From an uncultured Verrucomicrobiota bacterium (GTDB lineage: Bacteria > Verrucomicrobiota > Kiritimatiellia > RFP12 > UBA3636), in contig CAMNDA010000319.1 of NCBI GenBank assembly GCA_946534745.1, positions 1 to 6,285 on the forward strand: 6,285 bases of DNA, in the 5' to 3' direction. A program made the translations under genes and the position numbers. Below the pieces are notes generated by a model. The model worked only from the letters and a program-made list of their open reading frames with translations, did no database searches and was not told where the DNA came from. Shown in pieces: positions 1 through 5,764 of the stretch. Positions within the stretch are counted from its first letter, which is position 1; every line of letters starts with the position of its first letter.

Positions 1-367
1 CGCACTCGGGGCCGGTGGAGCGGTCCATCCAGATCGGCGCGAGCGGGGCGACCGGCTCGCCGCGGGCGTCCGAGAGGACGAGCCCGTGCTGCTGGGCGGA
101 GCCGGAGAGGCAGCCGGCGCGGGCGAGGTCGATCTCCCTCCCGAGGCGCTCCAGGGCGAGCCGGACGCCCTCCTCCCACATCGCGGGGGGCGCGCGGCGG
201 ACCGCGGGGTCGGCGTCCGGGACGAAGCCCTCCGGCGCGCCGAACCGGGGCAGGTCCTTCGCGAAGTTCACGGCGGCGAGGGCCTCGGGGCCGTCCGGCC
301 CGAGGGCGAGGGCCTTGACGCCCTGCGTGCTGGCGTCGATTCCGACGGCGAGTGGCTTTGCGTTCAT
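1..367 (-). CDS. xylB: FGGY-family carbohydrate kinase, xylulokinase-like (N-terminal part, cut by window edge)
   Basis: Predicted to phosphorylate D-xylulose with ATP to xylulose 5-phosphate in the cytoplasm, feeding the pentose phosphate pathway. Only residues 1-122 are visible. Residues 8-18 (VGIDASTQGVK) are the FGGY N-terminal phosphate-binding motif. Residues 88-95 (SGSAQQHG) and 111-118 (PIWMDRST) match the sugar-binding half of the kinase fold. As I recall human XYLB, it has a similar GAGQQHG, a PVWMDSST segment and a DLPEFGT stretch (here DLPRFGA, residues 39-44), so this looks closer to the eukaryote-like xylulokinase branch than to E. coli XylB. The ATG at 367-365 is the only sensible start, because it sits just before the motif and a good promoter ends a few bases upstream. 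No Shine-Dalgarno is visible. The gene is divergent from lptD. Another FGGY substrate is possible because the C-terminal half is missing. Confidence 0.87.
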   Translation of the reverse strand, partial: MNAKPLAVGIDASTQGVKALALGPDGPEALAAVNFAKDLPRFGAPEGFVPDADPAVRRAPPAMWEEGVRLALERLGREIDLARAGCLSGSAQQHGLVLSDARGEPVAPLAPIWMDRSTGPEC

Positions 368-375
368 GCGAGCGG

Positions 376-404
376 AGTATAGCAGGGGCGCCGCGCGCGC
401 GCAA
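376..404 (-). promoter_or_regulatory. Predicted sigma70-type promoter for the xylulokinase gene
   Basis: On the minus strand the -35 box is TTGCGC (404-399), followed by a 17-bp spacer and the -10 box TATACT (381-376). The -10 is preceded by TGC (384-382), an extended -10. Transcription should begin near 369-368, one or two bases before the ATG at 367, so the mRNA should be leaderless or nearly so. The -35 is only 5 bp from the -35 of the opposing lptD promoter. Confidence 0.72.
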
Positions 405-409
405 CGCGC

Positions 410-439
410 TTGCCCGGCGCGCGGGGAGTGTGGTAGGAT
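410..439 (+). promoter_or_regulatory. Predicted sigma70-type promoter for the lptD operon
   Basis: The -35 box is TTGCCC (410-415), then an 18-bp spacer, then the -10 box TAGGAT (434-439) preceded by TGG (431-433), an extended -10. Expected transcription start is near 446-447, which coincides with the lptD ATG at 447 and implies a leaderless transcript. An AGGA (435-438) that could be read as a ribosome-binding site lies inside the -10 box, so it would not be in an RNA made from this promoter. The element closely resembles the pfkA promoter (same TTGCCC, same spacer length, TGGTAG). Confidence 0.68.
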
Positions 440-446
440 GGACGGC

Positions 447-2813
447 ATGAGCACCCACACGCCCCTTCTTCTCCTCCTCGCCGCGGCGGCCGCCTCCCTC
501 GCCATCCCCTCCGCCGCGGACGATCGCTCCGGCGCCCTCCCGGCGACCGTCCCCGCGGCCACGAACGCGCCCGCGAGAGGGAAGGCCCGCACGAGCCTGC
601 CGAACTTCGACGGCATCGCGCAGAGCTTCCAGGACCCCGACGGGCAGACCGACGTCCAGGCGGACGAGCTGGAGTACAGCTTCGCCGACACCGGCGCGGA
701 GGCCGGCTGGACCACCTTCAAGGGGCATGCGGCGATCCGCTACAAGGGCTACCAGCTCCGGGCCGACCGCATCCGCTACAACTCGAAGACCGGCGACGCG
801 CAGGCGAGCGGCAACGTCGTCCTCACGGGCGCGGACGGCACGCTCTGGAAGGGCGACACGCTCACCGTGAACCTGCGCGACCGCGCCGGCCGCGCCGACC
901 GGATCGACCTGTTCACGAGGCCGTTCCGCGTCCTGGCGGACGACGGCGCGTTCGCCGCGCCGACGCGGAGCAACCAGCTCTACCGCATCGACGGCGCGAC
1001 GATCACGACGTGCACCAACGAGCCCGGGCACTTCCACTGGCAGGTCCACGCGTCGCGCGCGCGGGTCCGCCCGAACGACGACGTGACGGGCTGGGGCGTC
1101 GTCCCGCGCCTCTTCGGCGTCCCGTTCTTCTACGTCCCCTACTACTGGCGCGACCTCGAGCGGAACTACGGCTTCCGGTTCCAGCCGGGCTTCAAGCACT
1201 CGTGGGGAGCGTTCCTGCTCTCGACCTACAAGCTGCCGATCGTCCGCGACAAGCAGAACGACTCCTACATCGACTCCTACACGTTCGCCGACTTCCGCGG
1301 CAAGCGCGGCTGGGGCTTCGGCGAGAAGATCGCGTGGGAGTTCGGCGAGAAGGCGAGCGACTCGAAGGGCTACGTCACCGGCTGGTACATGCCCGAGGAC
1401 GAGGACCTGCCGACGATGCTCGACCCGGACGACACCGAGCGCTACCGCATCCGCCTCAACCACTACTGGAACGCGACCGACTTCGACCAGGTGCTCCTGC
1501 AGGCGCTGTACGTCTCGGACGTCCGGATCCAGAAGGACTTCTTCCGCAAGGAGTACCGCGAGATGACGGAGCCGGACAACTACGCGGCCTACACGCACTA
1601 CGCCGACGCGTACTCCGCGGGGCTGACCGCGCGGTTCCGCCTCAACGACTTCTACGGCCAGGTGGAGCGCCTGCCCGAGGCGTGGCTGACCCTCAACTCC
1701 CTCGAGCTCGGCGAGAGCGGCCTCTATCTCGAGAACGACACCGCCGCCGCCTTCCTTCGCCGCCGCTTCGCCGGTCCGGCGACCCGGCAGGAAATCCTGA
1801 CGGGCAAGACCGAGCCCGACGGCTACGACGCCTTCCGCGGCGACACGCGCTTCGAGCTGTCGTATCCGCGCAAGTACCTCGGGTTCCTCTCCGTCGTCCC
1901 GCGCCTCGCGTGGAGGGGGACGTACTACGACAAGACGCGGCGCGCGGTCTCGTCGTCGAACCTCGTCGAGACGGTCCAGACCGACCTCTTCGGGAACGCC
2001 TTCACGTCGGTCGTCTCGAAGGCCGTCACGACCTACGAGGAGGAGGACGCGGACTTCCGCTCCGTCTTCGAGATCGGCTCCGAGGTCTCGACCCGCGCCT
2101 ACGGCTACTGGGACGAGGCGACGGGCCGCCAGTGGCGCCACGTCGTCGAGCCCTACGCGAACTGGACCTTCATCCCGGAGCCGAACCTCCTGCCGGACGA
2201 GATCTGGCAGTTCGACGGGATCGACCGCATCGACAAGCGCGACACGCTCCGCATCGGCCTGCGCCAGCGCTGGCAGTACCGGGACGGCGAGGCGGATCCG
2301 CGCGAGATGTTCTACCTCGACCTCTGGGGGGACCTCAACCTCGAGCCGGAGGACGAGGAGGAGGCGCTCTCGGTCTTCGGCTGGGACGGCCGCTACCACC
2401 CGGCGTCCTGGATGTCCTTCACCGCCAAGGGCCGCTACGACTTCGACGCCGAGCTGCTCGACCGCGCGGAGTTCGTCCTCTCGGCCTGGCACGACATCTT
2501 CCGCTGCGACGTGGAGTACCTCTTCCGCGAGGATCGCGACAACCTCTTCTCCGGCTACGTGACCTGGTACCCCAACGAGCACTGGGGATTCGACCTGTTC
2601 GGCCGCTACGAGTTCGAGGAGAGCCTCGTCGAGGAGGTCGGCGGCTGGCTCCAGTACAGGTGGGACTGCCTCGCCCTGCGCCTCATCGCGTCGGTCGAGC
2701 CCTCGTACACCAACGAGTACGGCGAGGAGGAGGAGACCGACTGGCACGTGACGCTCACGGGCTGGCTCACGGACTTCGTCCCGGCCAAGATCCTCGAGGA
2801 AGACAACCGGTGA
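447..2813 (+). CDS. lptD: LPS-assembly outer-membrane protein LptD (OstA/Imp)
   Basis: Predicted 788-residue outer-membrane beta-barrel that receives lipopolysaccharide from the periplasmic Lpt bridge and inserts it into the outer leaflet. Residues about 5-24 form a hydrophobic signal sequence (poly-Leu then Ala-rich, likely cut after SAA at 24). It has no lipobox Cys and, unusually, no Lys/Arg before the hydrophobic core. Residues about 69-165 are an OstA/LptA-like periplasmic domain (repeated FKGHAAIRYKGYQLRADRI-type strands, then SGNVVL). At 187-189 comes TTC, followed by a segment ending VPFFYVPYYWRD and then a long barrel rich in aromatic and charged strands. Length is close to E. coli LptD (about 780). 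The only cysteines are C189, C687 and C741. By position C189 matches E. coli C173, and C741 (in WDCLALRL) matches the C724-C725 pair. Start 447 is chosen over 438 because of promoter spacing and the signal peptide. The stop overlaps the next gene. Confidence 0.87.
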   Translation: MSTHTPLLLLLAAAAASLAIPSAADDRSGALPATVPAATNAPARGKARTSLPNFDGIAQSFQDPDGQTDVQADELEYSFADTGAEAGWTTFKGHAAIRYKGYQLRADRIRYNSKTGDAQASGNVVLTGADGTLWKGDTLTVNLRDRAGRADRIDLFTRPFRVLADDGAFAAPTRSNQLYRIDGATITTCTNEPGHFHWQVHASRARVRPNDDVTGWGVVPRLFGVPFFYVPYYWRDLERNYGFRFQPGFKHSWGAFLLSTYKLPIVRDKQNDSYIDSYTFADFRGKRGWGFGEKIAWEFGEKASDSKGYVTGWYMPEDEDLPTMLDPDDTERYRIRLNHYWNATDFDQVLLQALYVSDVRIQKDFFRKEYREMTEPDNYAAYTHYADAYSAGLTARFRLNDFYGQVERLPEAWLTLNSLELGESGLYLENDTAAAFLRRRFAGPATRQEILTGKTEPDGYDAFRGDTRFELSYPRKYLGFLSVVPRLAWRGTYYDKTRRAVSSSNLVETVQTDLFGNAFTSVVSKAVTTYEEEDADFRSVFEIGSEVSTRAYGYWDEATGRQWRHVVEPYANWTFIPEPNLLPDEIWQFDGIDRIDKRDTLRIGLRQRWQYRDGEADPREMFYLDLWGDLNLEPEDEEEALSVFGWDGRYHPASWMSFTAKGRYDFDAELLDRAEFVLSAWHDIFRCDVEYLFREDRDNLFSGYVTWYPNEHWGFDLFGRYEFEESLVEEVGGWLQYRWDCLALRLIASVEPSYTNEYGEEEETDWHVTLTGWLTDFVPAKILEEDNR
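2796..2812 (+). promoter_or_regulatory. Ribosome-binding site and GTG start of the glycosyltransferase, inside the lptD end
   Basis: GAGGA at 2796-2800 lies 9 bases before a GTG at 2810-2812. The GTG overlaps the lptD stop codon (GTGA, 2810-2813). This fixes the start of the downstream gene, whose frame is otherwise open far upstream through lptD, and suggests translational coupling: ribosomes finishing lptD can restart at once. Confidence 0.75.
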
Positions 2814-3622
2814 GCCCCGCCGCGGCGGCCCCCTTCCCGCGCTTCCGCGTCCTCGACGTCTTCCTGACCGGCGCCCGGCCCGCGGACGCCGTCGGCGCCA
2901 TCGTCGCGCGCGCGTCGGACCGCTCCGCGCCCGGCGCCAGCGTCTGCGTCTTCGCGGCCGACTCGCTGCTGAAGTGCCGCGACGACCCGCGCCTCGCCGC
3001 CATCGCCAACGGCTCCTGGATGACGCTCTGCGACGGCATGCCGCTCGTTCTCCTGGGCCGCCTCGCCGCGCACCTCCCCGTCGGCCGCTGCTACGGGCCC
3101 GACGTGATGCTCGGCGTCCTCGACCGAGGCCGCGCGGCGGGTCTGCGCCACTACTTCTACGGCGGCGCGGACGAGGAGACCTCGCGCCTCCTGCAGGAGC
3201 GGATGGAGGCGCGCTTCCCCGGCCTGCTCGTCGTCGGGCGCGAGGTGCCGCCGTTCCGCCCCCCCACGGAGGCGGAGCGCCGCGAGACGGCCGCGCGCAT
3301 CGACGCGAGCGGCGCCGACGTTGTCTGGGTCGGGATCGGCACGCCCAAGCAGGACTTCTGGATGGGCGACATGCGGCCGCTGCTGAAGGCGCCGGTGCTC
3401 GTCGCCGTCGGCGCCGCGTTCGCCTTCCACGCGGGCCGGGTCCCGCAGGCGCCGCCGTGGATGCGCCGCTGCTGCCTCGAGTGGCTCTACCGCCTCTGCG
3501 CCGAGCCACGCCGCCTCTGGCGGCGGTACCTGCTCGGCAACCCGCGCTTCGTCGCGCTCGTCCTGCGCCAGATCCTGACGCGCCGCCCCGGCCCCCTCGG
3601 CGAGCTCCGGACGGAGCCGTAG
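2810..3622 (+). CDS. WecG/TagA/CpsF-family glycosyltransferase
   Basis: Predicted 270-residue inverting glycosyltransferase (GT26 family). Members transfer an N-acetylmannosamine, its uronic acid or another sugar from a UDP donor to an undecaprenyl-PP-linked precursor at the inner face of the cytoplasmic membrane, for enterobacterial common antigen, teichoic acid linkage units or exopolysaccharide. Family signs: residues about 43-80 (VFAADSLLK through CDGMPL, with D75 at the place of the conserved Asp), a GIGTPKQDFW motif at 175-184 including Q181, and the basic C-terminal segment from W217 to about V248 (LEWLYRL, EPRRLWRRYLLGNPRF). In TagA such a C-terminal part is known to help membrane attachment and complete the active site. 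Length is slightly above the usual 240-250 residues. Co-transcription with lptD points to a surface glycan. Which sugar and acceptor are used cannot be read from the sequence. The GTG start is set by the ribosome site and the overlap. Confidence 0.88.
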   Translation: MSPAAAAPFPRFRVLDVFLTGARPADAVGAIVARASDRSAPGASVCVFAADSLLKCRDDPRLAAIANGSWMTLCDGMPLVLLGRLAAHLPVGRCYGPDVMLGVLDRGRAAGLRHYFYGGADEETSRLLQERMEARFPGLLVVGREVPPFRPPTEAERRETAARIDASGADVVWVGIGTPKQDFWMGDMRPLLKAPVLVAVGAAFAFHAGRVPQAPPWMRRCCLEWLYRLCAEPRRLWRRYLLGNPRFVALVLRQILTRRPGPLGELRTEP

Positions 3623-3640
3623 CCCGCGGCGCGCGGAGCC

Positions 3641-3670
3641 TTGCCCGCGGGGGGCGGGTTCTGGTAGAAT
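3641..3670 (+). promoter_or_regulatory. Predicted sigma70-type promoter for the phosphofructokinase gene
   Basis: The -35 box is TTGCCC (3641-3646), with an 18-bp spacer, then TGG plus the -10 box TAGAAT (3665-3670). The expected start is near 3677, leaving a leader of about 37 bases. The site begins 18 bp after the glycosyltransferase stop, so the kinase can be expressed on its own. No strong terminator separates the two genes, so readthrough from the lptD operon is also possible. Confidence 0.72.
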
Positions 3671-3701
3671 GCGCCGCCGTTCGGGCGGACGCGCCGCCCG
3701 C

Positions 3702-3713
3702 GGGAGAAGAGAC
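3702..3713 (+). promoter_or_regulatory. Ribosome-binding site of the phosphofructokinase gene
   Basis: GGGAG at 3702-3706, within the purine run GGGAGAAGAGA, lies 7 bases before the ATG at 3714. It selects this start over the in-frame ATG at 3669, which overlaps the predicted -10 box and would add 15 unconserved Arg-rich residues. Confidence 0.75.
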
Positions 3714-5057
3714 ATGACCATCAAGGAAGTCCTGGAGCATCCGGAGAAGGTTTCGTTCGACGTCGACCGGCTCGGCGAGTGCGCCGTCGATTCGCCGATC
3801 ACCGGCGGGCGGTTCGTCGAGGACGGCGACCGCACGCTCTTCGTGCACGACGCGGACGCCGTCGCCGAGGCGATGCGCGCGGGGCGCCCCGTGCCGTCCT
3901 TCGAGAAGGCCGGCCCGCGCCGCAAGATCTTCTTCGACCCGGCCTGGTGCCGCGCCGCCGTCGTCACGTGCGGCGGGCTCTGCCCCGGCCTCAACGACGT
4001 CATCAAGGGCGTCGTGCAGACGCTCTGGTTCGACTACGGCGTGCGCCACATCTTCGGCATCCGCTACGGCCTGGAGGGTCTCATCCCGTCCTACCGCCAC
4101 GAGCCGGTCATCCTCACGCCCGAGGTCGTGGACGAGATCGACACGATCGGCGGGACGATCCTCGGCTCCTCGCGCGGCGGCCAGCCCACCGACCAGATCG
4201 TCCGCCGCCTCGCGGACATGAATATCAACCTGCTCTTCTGCATCGGCGGCGACGGCACGCTGCGCGCCGCGCGCGACATCGCGGCGGAGGTGAAGAAGCG
4301 CGGGCTCGCCATCGCCGTCGTCGGCATCCCGAAGACGATCGACAACGACCTGGCGTTCGTCGGGCGCTCGTTCGGCTTCGAGACCGCGGTCTATGCGACG
4401 ACGGACGTCATCACCTGCGCGCACATGGAGGCCAAGGGCGCCTGGCACGGCATCGGCCTCGTGAAGCTGCAGGGCCGCGACTCGGGCTTCATCGCCGCCT
4501 ACGCCTCGATCGCCAACTCGTGCGTGAACCTCTGCCTCGTCCCCGAGGAGCCCTTCACGCTGGAGGGCGAGCACGGCGTCCTCACCGCGCTGGAGCGCCG
4601 CTTCGGCCTCGGCAAGAGCCACGCGGTGATCGTCGTGGCGGAGGGCGCCGGCCAGGACCTGATGGCCGGCGAGGAGCGGCGCGACGCCTCCGGCAACATC
4701 CTCAAGAAGGACATCGGCACGTTCCTCAAGTCCGCGATCGAGGAGCACTTCAAGGCGAAGGGCGAGCCGATCACGGTGAAGTACTTCGACCCGAGCTACT
4801 CGATCCGGTCCGTCGCCGCGCACGGCGCGGACGCGATCCACTGCCTGATGCTCGCCAAGAACGCGGTCCACGCCGCGATGGCGGGGCGCACGAGCTGCGT
4901 CGTCGGCAAGTGCGCGGACGTCTACATGCACGTGCCGATCGCCCTCGCGACGATCGAGCGGCAGAAGATCGACCCGGACGGCACGCTCTGGCAGGCCGTG
5001 AAGGACGTCACCCGCCAGAGCGAGTACATGGGCTACGAGCCCCTCGTGAAGGGATAG
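3714..5057 (+). CDS. pfkA: 6-phosphofructokinase, ATP-dependent type (long, plant/protist-like clade)
   Basis: Predicted 447-residue cytoplasmic enzyme that phosphorylates fructose 6-phosphate to fructose 1,6-bisphosphate, the committed step of glycolysis. Motifs: nucleotide loop GGLCPGLN at 87-94; GGDGT at 178-182; PKTIDND at 206-212 with the catalytic Asp at 210; LQGRDSGFIA at 252-261; and DPSYSIR at 359-365. The N-terminal extension of about 75 residues before the core is typical of the long clade found in plants, trypanosomes and spirochaetes; E. coli PfkA is about 320 residues. In this superfamily Gly after GGD (G181, E. coli G104) favours ATP, whereas Asp there marks PPi enzymes. Lys in PKTIDND (K207, E. 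coli G124) is usual in PPi enzymes but also occurs in long-clade ATP enzymes. ATP is therefore the more likely donor, though not certain. Met of the usual MGR motif is Gln here (Q253). The gene is convergent with the exonuclease gene. Confidence 0.92.
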   Translation: MTIKEVLEHPEKVSFDVDRLGECAVDSPITGGRFVEDGDRTLFVHDADAVAEAMRAGRPVPSFEKAGPRRKIFFDPAWCRAAVVTCGGLCPGLNDVIKGVVQTLWFDYGVRHIFGIRYGLEGLIPSYRHEPVILTPEVVDEIDTIGGTILGSSRGGQPTDQIVRRLADMNINLLFCIGGDGTLRAARDIAAEVKKRGLAIAVVGIPKTIDNDLAFVGRSFGFETAVYATTDVITCAHMEAKGAWHGIGLVKLQGRDSGFIAAYASIANSCVNLCLVPEEPFTLEGEHGVLTALERRFGLGKSHAVIVVAEGAGQDLMAGEERRDASGNILKKDIGTFLKSAIEEHFKAKGEPITVKYFDPSYSIRSVAAHGADAIHCLMLAKNAVHAAMAGRTSCVVGKCADVYMHVPIALATIERQKIDPDGTLWQAVKDVTRQSEYMGYEPLVKG

Positions 5058-5080
5058 CGCCGCCGGTCCCCCGGAGGCGC
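5057..5080. terminator. GC-rich hairpin at the convergent gene junction (candidate bidirectional terminator)
   Basis: Bases 5057-5066 (GCGCCGCCGG) pair with 5071-5080 (CCGGAGGCGC) around a TCCC loop. Nine of ten positions pair, all G-C, with one G/A mismatch. It begins at the last base of the phosphofructokinase stop codon and fills most of the 30-bp gap before the end of the exonuclease gene, so it is 3' of both genes. No T-run follows on either strand, so it is not a classical intrinsic terminator. It may act with Rho or as a 3'-end stabiliser. Confidence 0.5.
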
Positions 5081-5087
5081 GTCGGCC

Positions 5088-5660
5088 CTATCGAACCGCG
5101 GCGAGCTCGGCGGGGGAGAGAGAGCCCCAGCCGGGCTGGGAGAGGAGGTGCAGCAGCAGCAGCGCGCAAGCGGCGGCGTCGTAGAGCGCGTCGTGCGGCT
5201 CGCGTCCGGGCAAGAGCGCCTGAAGCCGGGGCAGGAGCCCAAGTGCCGGGACGAGGTCTTCGAGCGCGTGCGAGGGGGCCGCTGGCCACGCCCTGCGCGC
5301 GAGCGCGAGCGTGTCGATCCACGGGCCCGGGACGTGCAGCGGCGCAGAGGCCTGCAGCAGCGAGCGCTCCGTCCCGGCGTTGTGCGCGACGACCGGCCCC
5401 GCGAGGCGCGGCGCGAGCTCCGGCCACAGGTCCGGCAGCGCAGGCGCCGCCGCGAGCTCCGCGCGGATTCTGGCGTGGCGCCCCGGCGCCCATTTGTTGA
5501 ACGGGCGGTCCGGGGAGACGCGGAGAAGGGACTCGAAGGACGAGCCCAAACGATCAGCGCCGTCCGCGTGGACGGAGACGACGCCGACCTGCCAGGGTTC
5601 GTTGGGGAAGCCCGGGACGGCGCCGGTGGTCTCGAAGTCGATGGCGGAGAAGGCGAACAT
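5088..5660 (-). CDS. DEDDh-family 3'-5' exonuclease (DnaQ-like, small stand-alone domain)
   Basis: Predicted 190-residue single-domain exonuclease of the RNase T/DnaQ fold, removing nucleotides from 3' ends with two metal ions. Exo I is AIDFETTG at 6-13 (D8 and E10). Exo II is VVAHNAGTE at 90-98. Exo III is HDALYD at 156-161 (H156 and D161), which places it in the DEDDh class. In Exo II the metal-binding Asp is replaced by Glu (E98), and the usual Phe before it is Thr; the other four catalytic residues are intact. There is no polymerase, helicase or BRCT domain, and a Pro/Ala/Leu-rich tail follows. Whether it acts in proofreading, repair or RNA trimming cannot be told. The ATG at 5660 lies directly before Exo I. 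No clear Shine-Dalgarno is seen. The gene is divergent from the MarR-type regulator and convergent with pfkA. Confidence 0.85.
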   Translation of the reverse strand: MFAFSAIDFETTGAVPGFPNEPWQVGVVSVHADGADRLGSSFESLLRVSPDRPFNKWAPGRHARIRAELAAAPALPDLWPELAPRLAGPVVAHNAGTERSLLQASAPLHVPGPWIDTLALARRAWPAAPSHALEDLVPALGLLPRLQALLPGREPHDALYDAAACALLLLHLLSQPGWGSLSPAELAAVR

Positions 5661-5684
5661 GGGGACGGGGGAACGCGAAGGCCG

Positions 5685-5714
5685 ACACTACCAGACCCGC
5701 CCCGACCGCGTCAA
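5685..5714 (-). promoter_or_regulatory. Predicted sigma70-type promoter for the exonuclease gene
   Basis: On the minus strand the -35 box is TTGACG (5714-5709), then an 18-bp spacer, then TGG plus the -10 box TAGTGT (5690-5685). The expected start is near 5678, leaving a leader of about 18 bases with no visible Shine-Dalgarno. The promoter faces away from the MarR-gene promoter, with 38 bp between the two -35 boxes. Confidence 0.62.
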
Positions 5715-5751
5715 GGAACACGAACGGCAAAGGTTGAATTATTAAAGGTGT

Positions 5752-5764
5752 CTTGACTTTCAAG
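5752..5764. promoter_or_regulatory. Inverted repeat over the -35 box (candidate MarR operator)
   Basis: CTTGA (5752-5756) and TCAAG (5760-5764) form a perfect 5-bp inverted repeat around CTT, covering the whole -35 box of the regulator gene. MarR-family dimers bind short palindromes and commonly repress their own promoters, so this is a plausible autoregulatory site. It is shorter than most known MarR sites (about 16-20 bp), so chance is possible. Confidence 0.35.

Noticed and set aside
15..446. Open frame continuing upstream of lptD to base 15
   Set aside because: It runs antisense through the xylulokinase gene, has low-complexity Ala/Arg/Pro composition, and lies before the promoter and signal peptide. 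It is the chance opening of a frame in GC-rich DNA.
438..446. Alternative lptD start at ATG 438
   Set aside because: It overlaps the last bases of the predicted -10 box, has no ribosome site at a suitable distance, and adds only three residues including an acidic one.
1010..2809. Long open frame upstream of the glycosyltransferase, in frame with it
   Set aside because: The Arg/Pro/Leu-rich translation is the off-frame shadow of lptD. The true start is the GTG at 2810 with its ribosome site.
3649..3658. G-rich run as a possible G-quadruplex
   Set aside because: Only one long run and one GGG occur close together. Four spaced runs are not present.
3623..3660. Small inverted repeats after the glycosyltransferase stop (CCGCG-GCG-CGCGG at 3624-3636 and CCCGC-GGGGG-GCGGG at 3644-3658)
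   Set aside because: Stems of five pairs without a T-run are expected by chance in such GC-rich sequence, and the second overlaps the pfkA promoter. I do not call a terminator here.
3669..3713. Alternative pfkA start at ATG 3669
   Set aside because: It lies in the -10 box of the predicted promoter and lacks a ribosome site. The 3714 ATG has a strong one.
2606..4006. 466-residue open frame on the minus strand
   Set aside because: It covers the lptD end, the glycosyltransferase and the pfkA start, all with clear family motifs on the other strand. Its translation is repetitive Arg/Ala/Gly and has no recognisable domain.
5148..5161. CAG triplet repeat
   Set aside because: Four copies only. On the coding strand it is part of a Leu/Ala-rich helix of the exonuclease and needs no separate explanation.
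3779..5500. 573-residue plus-strand open frame crossing pfkA and the exonuclease gene
   Set aside because: It is a frame shadow with extreme Arg/Pro content. It crosses the convergent hairpin and ignores both well-supported genes.
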